Positions 15,398 through 23,213 of a stretch of 64,000 nt of DNA are shown here, piece after piece. The stretch lies in NCBI GenBank assembly GCA_041394265.1, contig JAWKIO010000005.1:3224001-3288000 (forward strand), given 5' to 3'. Positions within the stretch are counted from its first letter, which is position 1. Every line of letters starts with the position of its first letter. The translations under genes and the position numbers were made by a program. This stretch comes from Acidimicrobiales bacterium (GTDB taxonomy: Bacteria > Actinomycetota > Acidimicrobiia > Acidimicrobiales > SZUA-35). The notes under the pieces were generated by a model that saw only the letters and a program-made list of their open reading frames with translations, was not told the DNA's origin and made no database searches.

Positions 15398-17473
15398 TCA
15401 GCCGTTGCTGGTCGACTGGAGGGAACCACCCTCGTCGGCCAGCTTGCGCAGCAGCGGCGACAGCGCCCAGTGATCGCCGCCGAGGCGCTCGGAGTAGTCG
15501 GCGATCTTGTCGGCGACCTCGGCGAGTCCGACGGTGTCGGCCCAGAACATGGGGCCGCCGCGGTAGACCGGCCAGCCGTAGCCGTTGACCCAGACCACGT
15601 CGATGTCACTGCCTCGGATGGCGATCTTCTCTTCGAGGATCTTCGCCCCCTCGTTCACCATCGGATAGAGACAGCGCTCGAGCACCTCTTGGTCGGTGAC
15701 CTCGCGCTGCTCGATGCCCTGGCCGGCGGCGAAGTCGCGGATCATCTGCTCGACCTCGGGATCGGGTGTGGACGCTCGGGTCTCGGGGTCGTAGGTGTAG
15801 TAGCCCCGGCCGTTCTTCTGGCCCCGCCGCCCGCTCTCGCACATCAGCTCACGGACGTTGGAGCTCTTCGAGTTCTCGGCCTTCCAGCCGATGTCGAGGC
15901 CGGCAAGGTCGCTCATCGCGAACGGGCCCATCGGGAAGCCGAAGTCGTAGAGCACCCGGTCGACCTGGGCGGGCGTGGCACCCTCGAGGATGATCTTGTT
16001 GGCCTCGATGCCTCGCTGGAACAGCATGCGGTTGCCAACGAAGCCGTGGCAGACACCGACGAGAACGGCGATCTTGTTGATCTTCTTGGCGATTGCCATC
16101 GAGGTGGCGACGGTGGTGTCGGAACTCGCATCGCCGCGAACGACCTCGAGCAACTTCATCACGTTGGCGGGTGAGAAGAAGTGGAGGCCGATGACGGCTT
16201 CGGGCCGGCTGGTGGCTGCAGCGATCTGGTTGATGTCGAGCGCCGAGGTGTTCGAGGCCATGATGGCGCCCGGCCGGCAGATCTGGTCGAGTTCGGCGAA
16301 GATGCTCTTCTTCAGCTCGAGGTCTTCGAACACCGCCTCGATGACCATGTCGCAGTCGGCGAAGTCGGCCTTGTCGGTCGAGCCGGTGATGAGGGCCATA
16401 CGAGCGTTGACGGACTCGGGCGTGCTGGTCGAGGAACGCTCGTAGTTCTTGCGGACGACGGCGAGGCCGCGCTCGAGGCTCTCGGCGTCGCGCTCGACGA
16501 TCGTGACCGGGATGCCGACGTTGGCGAAGTTCATGGCGATGCCGCCACCCATGGTGCCTGCCCCGAGCACGCCGACCTTCTTGACGTCGACCAGCGGGGT
16601 GTCCTTGGGGATGTCGGGGACCTTGTTGGCCGCTCGCTCGGCGAAGAAGTAGTAGCGCTGTGCGGCCGACTGGGTGTCGCTCATCAGCTCGCCGAACAAT
16701 CGGCGCTCGACGGCGAGTCCCTCGTCGAACGGCAGGTTCACTGCCGCTTCGATGCACTGGATGTTGTATTCCGGAGCGAGGAAACCGCGGGTCTTGCGGG
16801 CGATCTTCGAGCGAATGTTGGCGAAGACCGACGGGTCGGCCTTGGCGGCGGCCAGCTTGTCGTCGCGGTCGCGGATCCGGGTGAGCGTTGCGCCCTCGTT
16901 CGCCACCTTGTTGGCGAAGGCGACGGCGCCGGCCCGGAGGTCGTCGGCGATCTCGTCGATGAGGCCACAGTCGAGGGCTTCGTCGGTGCCGATCTGGTCG
17001 CCGCTGGTCATCATGTCGAGCGCCTTCTCGACGCCGGTCACACGGGGGAGCCGCTGCGTGCCACCGGCTCCGGGGAGAAGGCCGAGCTTGACCTCGGGGA
17101 GGCCGAACTTGGCGCCGGCGTCGGCGACACGGAAGTGCGCACACAACGCCACTTCGAGACCACCGCCCAGCGCCGTGCCGTGGATGGCGGCGACGACCGG
17201 CTTGGGGCTGTTCTCCATGGCGTCTTGCACCGCCTGGAGCGACGGGCCCTTGGGGGCGCTGCCGAACTCGGTGATGTCGGCGCCGGCGATGAACGTGCGG
17301 CCGTCGCAGATGATCACGATCGCCTTGGCGTCGCTGTCGGTGGCCTGGGTGACACCGTCGAGGATGCCCTGGCGCACGTGGTGGCTCAGCGCGTTCACGG
17401 GTGGGTTGTCGACGACGACGAGGGCCACGTCGCCCTCACGTTCGAGGCGTACGGATTCAGTCAGCTGGCTCAT
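15398..17473 (-). CDS. Bifunctional enoyl-CoA hydratase / 3-hydroxyacyl-CoA dehydrogenase (FadJ type)
   Basis: A 691-residue fusion carrying two steps of fatty-acid beta-oxidation. Residues about 1-190 are a crotonase with both catalytic glutamates (Glu107 in GGGLE, Glu127 in GLPEVKLG). After a linker, an NAD-binding 3-hydroxyacyl-CoA dehydrogenase starts at about 297 with VGVLGAGTMGGGI. It includes the His of the GLHFFSPANVMKLLE segment, followed by two C-terminal helical 3HCDH domains ending with VNGYGWPVYRGGPMFW. The usual thiolase partner is not next to it in this window. It is transcribed together with the small crotonase. Confidence 0.9.
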   Translation of the reverse strand: MSQLTESVRLEREGDVALVVVDNPPVNALSHHVRQGILDGVTQATDSDAKAIVIICDGRTFIAGADITEFGSAPKGPSLQAVQDAMENSPKPVVAAIHGTALGGGLEVALCAHFRVADAGAKFGLPEVKLGLLPGAGGTQRLPRVTGVEKALDMMTSGDQIGTDEALDCGLIDEIADDLRAGAVAFANKVANEGATLTRIRDRDDKLAAAKADPSVFANIRSKIARKTRGFLAPEYNIQCIEAAVNLPFDEGLAVERRLFGELMSDTQSAAQRYYFFAERAANKVPDIPKDTPLVDVKKVGVLGAGTMGGGIAMNFANVGIPVTIVERDAESLERGLAVVRKNYERSSTSTPESVNARMALITGSTDKADFADCDMVIEAVFEDLELKKSIFAELDQICRPGAIMASNTSALDINQIAAATSRPEAVIGLHFFSPANVMKLLEVVRGDASSDTTVATSMAIAKKINKIAVLVGVCHGFVGNRMLFQRGIEANKIILEGATPAQVDRVLYDFGFPMGPFAMSDLAGLDIGWKAENSKSSNVRELMCESGRRGQKNGRGYYTYDPETRASTPDPEVEQMIRDFAAGQGIEQREVTDQEVLERCLYPMVNEGAKILEEKIAIRGSDIDVVWVNGYGWPVYRGGPMFWADTVGLAEVADKIADYSERLGGDHWALSPLLRKLADEGGSLQSTSNG

Positions 17474-17557
17474 GCCCGCCAGTCAAGCACCGACGCCAGT
17501 TCCGACGAAATCCTCCGACGAATCGGGTCGGGCGCCGCCGGCGTCAGGTCGGGTGGC

Positions 17558-18979
17558 TCAACTGGCAGGATCGGCGTGGCAGCCGATGACGTCCTCCAAC
17601 ACGGCCATGGCACCGAGGACCTCGGCGTCGGCGCGTTGGCGACCGATGACCTGCAGCCCAATGGGAAGTCCGTCGCGGTCGAGACCGGCGCACACCGAGC
17701 CAGCAGGGTTGCGAGTCATGTTGATGCCGTAGGTGAACTGCACCCAACCCTGCTGCTCGACGCCGTTGATGGTGCCGTCGTGGCCCAACTTCGGGACCCG
17801 TCCCGCGGTGGTGGGGCTCAAGATGAGTGGTGCCTTGTCGAAGGCGTCCTCGAGCAGCGCGTTGAGCCGGTAGACGTCGTCGTGCGCCCGGGCGTGCTCG
17901 ACGCCCGTGACCCGGGAGCCGAGCATGATGTGCGGTTTGATGGACTCGCTCAGCTGTTCGAACTCCGTCGTGTCGATGAGGTGGCCCTGAGCCTTGAACC
18001 GCGACACCACCCACAGCACGAGCCAGCTGGTGACCGGGTCGGCGTCGAAGATCGACTCGACCTCGATGATCTCGGTGCCGGCCGATTCCAACGCTCGCAC
18101 CGCTGCGGTGCATGCCTCCATGACCTCGTCGTCGACGTCGGCGAAGCCGAACGTGGGCGACCACACCACTCGTTCCGGTGCTTCGGCGGTGGCGACCGCA
18201 GCAGCCCACGACTGACCGGGGTGGGGGAGCGACAGTGGGTCACGAGGATCGGGGCCGACCACGACGTCGAGGGCGTAGGCCGAGTCGGAGGCTCGCAACG
18301 CCATCGGGCCGTTCGCGCTCAGCAACCCCGAGCCGGGCATCGCACTGCCGGGGATCGGGATCCGCCCGGTGGTCGGCTTGAGTCCGGAGAACCCGCAGAG
18401 TGCGGCCGGAATCCGGATCGAGCCGCCGCCGTCGGACCCGGTGGCCAGCGGCACCATGCCCGAGGCCAGTGCGGCGGCCGACCCACCGGACGAGCCGCCG
18501 GGGGAGTGATCGGTCGACCAGGGATTGCGTGTGGCGCCGAAGGGGACGTTGTCGGTGGCGCCCTTGTGCCCGTATTCGGGCGTGTTGGTCTTGCCGATGA
18601 TGACGGCGCCCGCCGCCCGGTAGCGGGCGACGTGGACCGAGTCGGCGGTCGCCGGCGCATCGTTGACGTGGAGCGCCGATCCGAAGCTCGTGACGAATCC
18701 CTCGACTGCCTCGAGATCCTTGACGCCCATGGGCACACCGGCGAGCGGGCCGACGTCCTCGCCCTTGGCGATGCGCTGGTCGATCGCATCGGCTTGCGCG
18801 AGGGCGCCGTCGGCATCCCAAGCGACGAAGGCGTTGAGTGTGGGGTTCAGCGCGTCGATACGGGCGAGGGCCGCCTCGGTGACCTCACGGGCCGACTGTG
18901 CTCTGGTGCGGACTCGTTGGGCGATCCCGGCGACGGTCTCACCGCCGAATCCTGCAGGCTGACTCGATCCCTGTGTCAT
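17558..18979 (-). CDS. Amidase signature family hydrolase
   Basis: A 473-residue amidase. The Ser-cisSer-Lys triad is complete: Lys87 in GVPMGVKDLE, the cis-Ser in GGSSGGS (163-164), and nucleophile Ser187 in GSDGGGSIRIPA. GatA-like segments are present, but no gatB/gatC neighbour is, so a free-standing amidase acting on small amides is more likely. The start is the ATG at 18979, because TAGGGT ends 7 bases before it. The reading frame stays open upstream to 19033, but that extension runs through the promoter and into an intergenic repeat. The substrate is unknown. Confidence 0.87.
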   Translation of the reverse strand: MTQGSSQPAGFGGETVAGIAQRVRTRAQSAREVTEAALARIDALNPTLNAFVAWDADGALAQADAIDQRIAKGEDVGPLAGVPMGVKDLEAVEGFVTSFGSALHVNDAPATADSVHVARYRAAGAVIIGKTNTPEYGHKGATDNVPFGATRNPWSTDHSPGGSSGGSAAALASGMVPLATGSDGGGSIRIPAALCGFSGLKPTTGRIPIPGSAMPGSGLLSANGPMALRASDSAYALDVVVGPDPRDPLSLPHPGQSWAAAVATAEAPERVVWSPTFGFADVDDEVMEACTAAVRALESAGTEIIEVESIFDADPVTSWLVLWVVSRFKAQGHLIDTTEFEQLSESIKPHIMLGSRVTGVEHARAHDDVYRLNALLEDAFDKAPLILSPTTAGRVPKLGHDGTINGVEQQGWVQFTYGINMTRNPAGSVCAGLDRDGLPIGLQVIGRQRADAEVLGAMAVLEDVIGCHADPAS

Positions 18980-18986
18980 GCCCGGG

Positions 18987-18992
18987 ACCCTA
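18987..18992 (-). promoter_or_regulatory. -10 element (TAGGGT), leaderless promoter for the amidase
   Basis: TAGGGT on the - strand ends 7 bases before the ATG at 18979. It lies between that start and the hairpin repeat at 19011. Confidence 0.5.
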
Positions 18993-19010
18993 CTCGCGCC
19001 GCCCCTGTCC

Positions 19011-19121
19011 GTTCTCGAGACCCATGACGACACCCCCCACGGTTCTCGAGACCCATGGCGTCAGAACTGTCGCTCCTCGTCTCGGAAACGGTGGTGGTTG
19101 TCGCTCTGGCTCTCAGCTTGG
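19011..19121. repeat. Hairpin repeat, sub-family B, copy 1 (about 110 bases)
   Basis: It aligns without gaps to the repeats at 45028 and 46038. Four 23-base half-units are arranged two forward then two reverse, the first two starting GTTCTCGAGACCCATG. This copy has lost most of its inner dyad (GCGTCAGAACTGTCGC in place of a clean hairpin). It sits between the end of one gene and the promoter of the next, both on the - strand. Confidence 0.6.
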
Positions 19122-19149
19122 GACGAGGGTGCCGTCGACGGACGGGCGG

Positions 19150-20091
19150 TCAGGCCAGACAGCGGAGTGGCTGGCCGCCGTTGTAGGCGACCATGTCGCC
19201 GATGGCGGCCACGAGGTCGATGGCGGAGCCCGGTTCGTTGCCGTCGAGTTCGTGCATCGCCCGGTGGAGGTTGCCGACGATGCGCTCGGCGTCGAGCAGG
19301 TCGGCGAACTCGCCGAGGTCGACGCTGCGGCCGGCTTCGAGCGGCGACACGCCGCTGGCTTTCGCATCGGCGGCCGTTGCGAGCACGAACTCGTAGTAGC
19401 GGACGTGCTGGTCGAGCGCGGCGAGATCGCAGATCGGCCCGTGGCCGGGGACGATCACGTCGGCATCGAACTGGCGGATCCGCTCGACGGCGGCCAGTGA
19501 GCCGGCCACCGACCCCATGAGCATGAATGGCGTGCCCCCGTTGAAGATCAGGTCGCCGGTGTAGAGCACCTTCTGGTCGGGCAGGTAGGCGACGATGTCG
19601 TTGGTGGTGTGGGCGGGCGTGCCGATGTAGTGGAGTTGGGCGCAGACGTCGCCGGTCCACACCGTGAGATGGTCGTCGAAGGTGACGAACGGGGGAGCGA
19701 TCTCGATCTCGCCCCACTCGGGCCCGTCCCAGATGTTGCCGAAGTTGGGCTTGCCGGAGGCGATGACCAGATCGCGACACCGGACATGGCCAATGATCGT
19801 TGCCGGATGGGTCAGGTAATTGCCGTGGGTGTGGTCGCCGTGGTGATGGGTGTTGATCACGACACGGATCGGCGCGTCGGTGACCCCGGCGACCGTTTCG
19901 AGGAACGCCTTCGTACGTCGCTCGGTCGAGCAGGTGTCGATCGCCGTGACGCCGTCGTCGGCGACGATGAACCCGGTGTTGTTGATCCACCACGTGCCGT
20001 CGGGCTGGATGTAGGCGTAGACGTTCTCGGCCACCTCGACGAGATGTGGTGGGTCGAGTGGTCCGTCGTCGTGTCCGTGATGAGCGCTCAT
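19150..20091 (-). CDS. Metallo-beta-lactamase-fold hydrolase
   Basis: A 313-residue enzyme with the full metal site: NTHHHGDHTHGN (HxHxDH) at about residues 79-90, a downstream His in GTPAHTTND, the bridging Asp in LYTGDLIFNG, and GHG near residue 200. Two metals and hydrolysis of an ester, thioester or amide are expected. It resembles quinoprotein-relay/SoxH-like and alkyl-sulfatase-related groups in overall layout, but I cannot fix the substrate. GGGGGA upstream of the ATG supports the start. It is in the same orientation as the alpha/beta hydrolase upstream. It serves as the intact comparison for the degenerate paralogue at 5912-6766. Confidence 0.85.
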   Translation of the reverse strand: MSAHHGHDDGPLDPPHLVEVAENVYAYIQPDGTWWINNTGFIVADDGVTAIDTCSTERRTKAFLETVAGVTDAPIRVVINTHHHGDHTHGNYLTHPATIIGHVRCRDLVIASGKPNFGNIWDGPEWGEIEIAPPFVTFDDHLTVWTGDVCAQLHYIGTPAHTTNDIVAYLPDQKVLYTGDLIFNGGTPFMLMGSVAGSLAAVERIRQFDADVIVPGHGPICDLAALDQHVRYYEFVLATAADAKASGVSPLEAGRSVDLGEFADLLDAERIVGNLHRAMHELDGNEPGSAIDLVAAIGDMVAYNGGQPLRCLA

Positions 20092-20157
20092 GGTGGTCCC
20101 CCGGGCTGCTGGCGTTGGCTTGTTCGGCGACCGGCGAGGCCGTCGGGAGTCGGCGGG

Positions 20158-21042
20158 TCAGACGCCGACGGGTACGGATCCTCGCTCGGTGTTGGCCAGG
20201 ATGGCATCGGCGATCTCGGTGTGGCGAGTCCGTGGGATGTCGTGACCCATGTCGGGGAACATGAGCAACCGTGAGCCGGGCACGGCGTTGGCGGTTGCGA
20301 CACCGCCGGACGGCATCACGAGCTTGTCCTCGAGTCCGTGCACGACGAGGGTCGGCGCTGTGACGTTGCGCAGACCAGGGGTGCGGTCGGCGCTGGCGGC
20401 GATGGCTGCCGTTTGGCGCTCGACGCCGGCCGGTCGGTAGCTACGCTCCACCGCTCGGCGAGCCGTCGCGAGATGCTCGGCTCGGTCCCACGACGATCCG
20501 GCCCAGAGGGAGTACATCTCGGTGCCATCCTCGGCAGCCGTCTCCTTGGTTGGGGGTTTGGCCCGGGCCAGCTTCATCAACACTCTCTTGTTGACCCCGC
20601 CGTTCTTGCGGTCGCCGGTGTTGGACATGACCGAGGTGAGCGAGCGGACCTTGTGGGCGTGGTTGATGGCGAGCGACTGGGCGATCATCCCGCCCATCGA
20701 CATGCCGACGACGTGGGCGGCGTCGATGTCGAGCGCATCGAGCAACCCGGCGGCGTCGGTGGCCATGTCGTCGACGGTGTAGCCGGCTGCGACGGGCTTG
20801 CGTCGCAGCATGGCTCGGGCGATTGCCGCTCGGGTGGGGGTGGGCCAGTCGAACTCGGTGCTGAGGCCGGCGTCGCGGTTGTCGTGGCGGATGACCCGGA
20901 AACCCCGTTGGACGAACTCGCCGACGAAGTCGTCGGACCAGTCGGTGAGCTGGCCGGCGAGCCCCATGATGAGGAGGAGCGGTTCGCCCTCGCCGGTCGA
21001 TTCGTACTCGATGGTGATCCCGTTGGCTTCGACCTGTGGCAT
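20158..21042 (-). CDS. Alpha/beta hydrolase
   Basis: A 294-residue alpha/beta-hydrolase-fold protein. The oxyanion segment follows LLLIMGLAGQLTDW, and the nucleophile elbow is VVGMSMGGMIAQ. The acid is likely in the VVHGLEDKLVMP strand, and the His is in FPDMGHDIPR. This segment order is typical of the group that includes aclacinomycin methylesterase (RdmC)-like esterases. The ATG at 21042 has TAGAAT six bases upstream, so it probably has its own leaderless promoter. The substrate is unknown. Confidence 0.85.
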   Translation of the reverse strand: MPQVEANGITIEYESTGEGEPLLLIMGLAGQLTDWSDDFVGEFVQRGFRVIRHDNRDAGLSTEFDWPTPTRAAIARAMLRRKPVAAGYTVDDMATDAAGLLDALDIDAAHVVGMSMGGMIAQSLAINHAHKVRSLTSVMSNTGDRKNGGVNKRVLMKLARAKPPTKETAAEDGTEMYSLWAGSSWDRAEHLATARRAVERSYRPAGVERQTAAIAASADRTPGLRNVTAPTLVVHGLEDKLVMPSGGVATANAVPGSRLLMFPDMGHDIPRTRHTEIADAILANTERGSVPVGV

Positions 21043-21048
21043 CCGCCG

Positions 21049-21054
21049 ATTCTA
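21049..21054 (-). promoter_or_regulatory. -10 element (TAGAAT), leaderless promoter for the alpha/beta hydrolase
   Basis: TAGAAT on the - strand ends six bases before the ATG at 21042. Confidence 0.5.
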
Positions 21055-21067
21055 GTTGCCTGCAGTG

Positions 21068-22471
21068 CTAGGTGTCGGCGGTGGCTGCCGACCGGGCGGC
21101 CTCGATCTTGGCCGTTGACAGTCGAGGGGCGCCGAACACGAACAACAGCACGCTGCCTCCGGCGGCGATGAACCACGGAAGGCGCAGCGCCAGCTCTCGG
21201 GAGCCGTACCGGTCGGTGATCGAGACGATCAGTCCGCCCAGGAGGGCGCCGATCGGCATCATGCCCCATGCGAAGAACCGGTAAACGCTGTTGACCCGGC
21301 CCAGGAGTTCGTCGGGGATGATCGTTTGGCGGAGGCTCACCGTGATCACGTTCCACAGCACGGCGAGCATCATGAACACGGCGAACATGAACCAGGTGAT
21401 GCCCCACCAGCTGGTGAGTCCGATCACCACGTTGGTCACGGCACCCCCGAGCAGGGTGAGCCACAGCGAGGGTCCGGTACCGATGCGCTTGGCGACGCTT
21501 CCCGCCACCCAGCCGCCGATCACGCCGCCGATGGCGCCGCCGGTGTTCAGCAGCGCAAACTCGGTCGCCGATGTGTCGAGGACCTCCTGTGCGAAGAGCA
21601 CCAGCAGGGCGCCGGTCAGCGTGCCGAGCCCATTCATCAGGCCCAGGATGATCGCCATCGGGCGGAGCAGCTCGTGGCTCCAGAGCCAGCGGACGCCCTC
21701 GGCCAGCTCGCTCGTCCAGCTCGTGGCCTGTTCCTTGGGCGGTCGGGGTTTCACGCTCACCGAGATCGAGGCGATGATCGCCGCCGACAGGGCGAAGGTC
21801 GCCGCATCGACGAAGAACGAGAGCGAGAAGGCGACAGCAATCAAGAGGGCGCCGAGCGGTGGTCCGGCGAAGGTGTTGGCGATCATCTCGACGCTCCACA
21901 TTCGACCGTTCGCCTTCTCGAGTTTGTCGGAGGCGACGACCGACGGCATGAACGTCTGACCCGAGTTGTCGTAGAGCACCTCGGCGACACCGAGCGAGAG
22001 CGTCGCGAGCAACAACACGAGGTACAGCACGAGATCGGTGGACACGATCAGCTGGCTGTCGGCAACCGAATCGGGCCCGGGGAGGTCGCCCTGTCGCAGG
22101 AGCACCATGAGGGCGACCGCCGTGGTGAGCACGGCGCGGGCAGCGTTGGACCAGACCATCAGCTTGCGCCGATCGTTGCGGTCGGTGATGACCCCGGCGG
22201 GGAGGCTGAAGACCAGCCACGGGAGACGCTGCACGACCGCCACCAGCGCGATCAGGATCGGGTTCCGGGTGATCGCCGATGCCAGCCAGGGATAGGCGAT
22301 GAGCCCGATGCCGTCGCCGAGATTCGAGATCCCCGAGGCGGTCAGCAGCTTGTAGTAGTTGATCCCGAGCCTGCCCGGCGACGGTGCGGTGCCGGGGGTG
22401 GGCGCTTCGAGGGCAGCGAATGCGTCGTCGCTCGTCACCGTCTCGGTCGCGTCGTCGGCGGGTGGCGTCAT
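21068..22471 (-). CDS. MFS transporter (EntS-like, 12 helices)
   Basis: A 467-residue major facilitator protein. After a cytoplasmic lead of about 35 residues come about 12 hydrophobic segments. The loop between helices 2 and 3 carries a motif-A-like sequence (GVITDRNDRRKLM), and a second copy of the pattern follows in the C-terminal half. The layout resembles the EntS/MFS_3 efflux group. Its start overlaps the stop of the winged-helix gene by four bases (ATGA), so regulator and pump are translationally coupled. This suggests efflux of a compound sensed by the regulator. The substrate is unknown. Confidence 0.85.
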   Translation of the reverse strand: MTPPADDATETVTSDDAFAALEAPTPGTAPSPGRLGINYYKLLTASGISNLGDGIGLIAYPWLASAITRNPILIALVAVVQRLPWLVFSLPAGVITDRNDRRKLMVWSNAARAVLTTAVALMVLLRQGDLPGPDSVADSQLIVSTDLVLYLVLLLATLSLGVAEVLYDNSGQTFMPSVVASDKLEKANGRMWSVEMIANTFAGPPLGALLIAVAFSLSFFVDAATFALSAAIIASISVSVKPRPPKEQATSWTSELAEGVRWLWSHELLRPMAIILGLMNGLGTLTGALLVLFAQEVLDTSATEFALLNTGGAIGGVIGGWVAGSVAKRIGTGPSLWLTLLGGAVTNVVIGLTSWWGITWFMFAVFMMLAVLWNVITVSLRQTIIPDELLGRVNSVYRFFAWGMMPIGALLGGLIVSITDRYGSRELALRLPWFIAAGGSVLLFVFGAPRLSTAKIEAARSAATADT

Positions 22472-23073
22472 GGCTGCTCGACTCGGTCGTTGTTGGGAAG
22501 GACGGGTTGTTCGGTGGGATAGACGGCGCCGATGAAGCCGTAGACGGTCGACCCGGAACGAGGGAGTCGGGTGAAGTCCTCGGCCAGCTCGACCACACGG
22601 GCGAAGAACGCTTCGGCGTGTTCGGCCGAGATGCGGACGTGGCGCAGGGTCGAGAAGTCCGTTGTGGCATCGCCGAGTTCGGCTGCCGCCTCTCGCAACA
22701 TGCTCGTGCCGGTTGCCTCCTCGGGTGAGAGGTCGGAGCCGATCATGATCGTGCGTCCGGTCCGGCCGTAGAACCGTTCGTCGATGGCCCGCACCCGACG
22801 GGTCCGCACGACGGCCAACAGTCCGACCCCGGTGAGGACGTCGACGTGGTGGGCCACGCTGCTCTTCGGACGTCCCAACGCCTCGGCCAGCTCGCTCACC
22901 GTTGCCGCCCGGTCGAGCACGAGGTCGAGGATCGTCTTGCGGATCGGGCTGGCCAGCGCCTTCAGTTGCTCGGGCCGCTCGGCGTGCACCAGTGGCGCCA
23001 GGTCGTAGTCGGGGCCGCCGGTGGCATCGGTGGCTGCGTCGTCGGGTTCGTCCCGCCCTCCATTGATCGACAT
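22468..23073 (-). CDS. ArsR-like winged-helix transcriptional regulator
   Basis: A 201-residue regulator. The winged-helix domain is at about residues 30-100 (LKALASPIRKTILDLV, then ATVSELAEALGRPKSSVAHHVDVL as the HTH). A ligand-binding C-terminal region of about 90 residues follows. The start at ATG 23073 is supported by a promoter whose -10 hexamer (GATCAT) ends 7 bases upstream. A longer reading to 23130 would cross that promoter and a perfect palindrome. The operator overlapping the promoter implies autoregulation of the regulator-MFS pair. No metal-binding cysteines of the classical ArsR type are seen, so the effector is probably organic. Confidence 0.83.
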   Translation of the reverse strand: MSINGGRDEPDDAATDATGGPDYDLAPLVHAERPEQLKALASPIRKTILDLVLDRAATVSELAEALGRPKSSVAHHVDVLTGVGLLAVVRTRRVRAIDERFYGRTGRTIMIGSDLSPEEATGTSMLREAAAELGDATTDFSTLRHVRISAEHAEAFFARVVELAEDFTRLPRSGSTVYGFIGAVYPTEQPVLPNNDRVEQP

Positions 23074-23079
23074 CTGCCG

Positions 23080-23111
23080 AATGATCGGTGATTCCCGATC
23101 ATTGGTCAAGT
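23080..23111 (-). promoter_or_regulatory. Promoter with overlapping palindromic operator, winged-helix/MFS operon
   Basis: A perfect 9-base inverted repeat, AATGATCGG (23080-23088) and CCGATCATT (23095-23103), is separated by six bases. Read on the - strand, TTGACC and GATCAT are 17 bases apart, and GATCAT ends 7 bases before the ATG at 23073. The palindrome thus covers the spacer and the -10 box, which is the expected geometry for autorepression. Confidence 0.65.
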
Positions 23112-23213
23112 GGTTTCTTGATCGATACAAGCAGGCGTCGGTGAGCCACGTCCGGCCATCGGATGCGCCGTCGTGTTGGTCTTGCGGCGGCCGATGGTGG
23201 GAGACTGGTCGAC

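Noticed and set aside
16181..19027. A 948-residue + strand open frame
   Set aside because: It is opposite two well-supported genes (FadJ-type fusion and amidase), has Gly/Arg/Val/Asp-rich low-complexity composition and no domain; it is a high-GC shadow frame.
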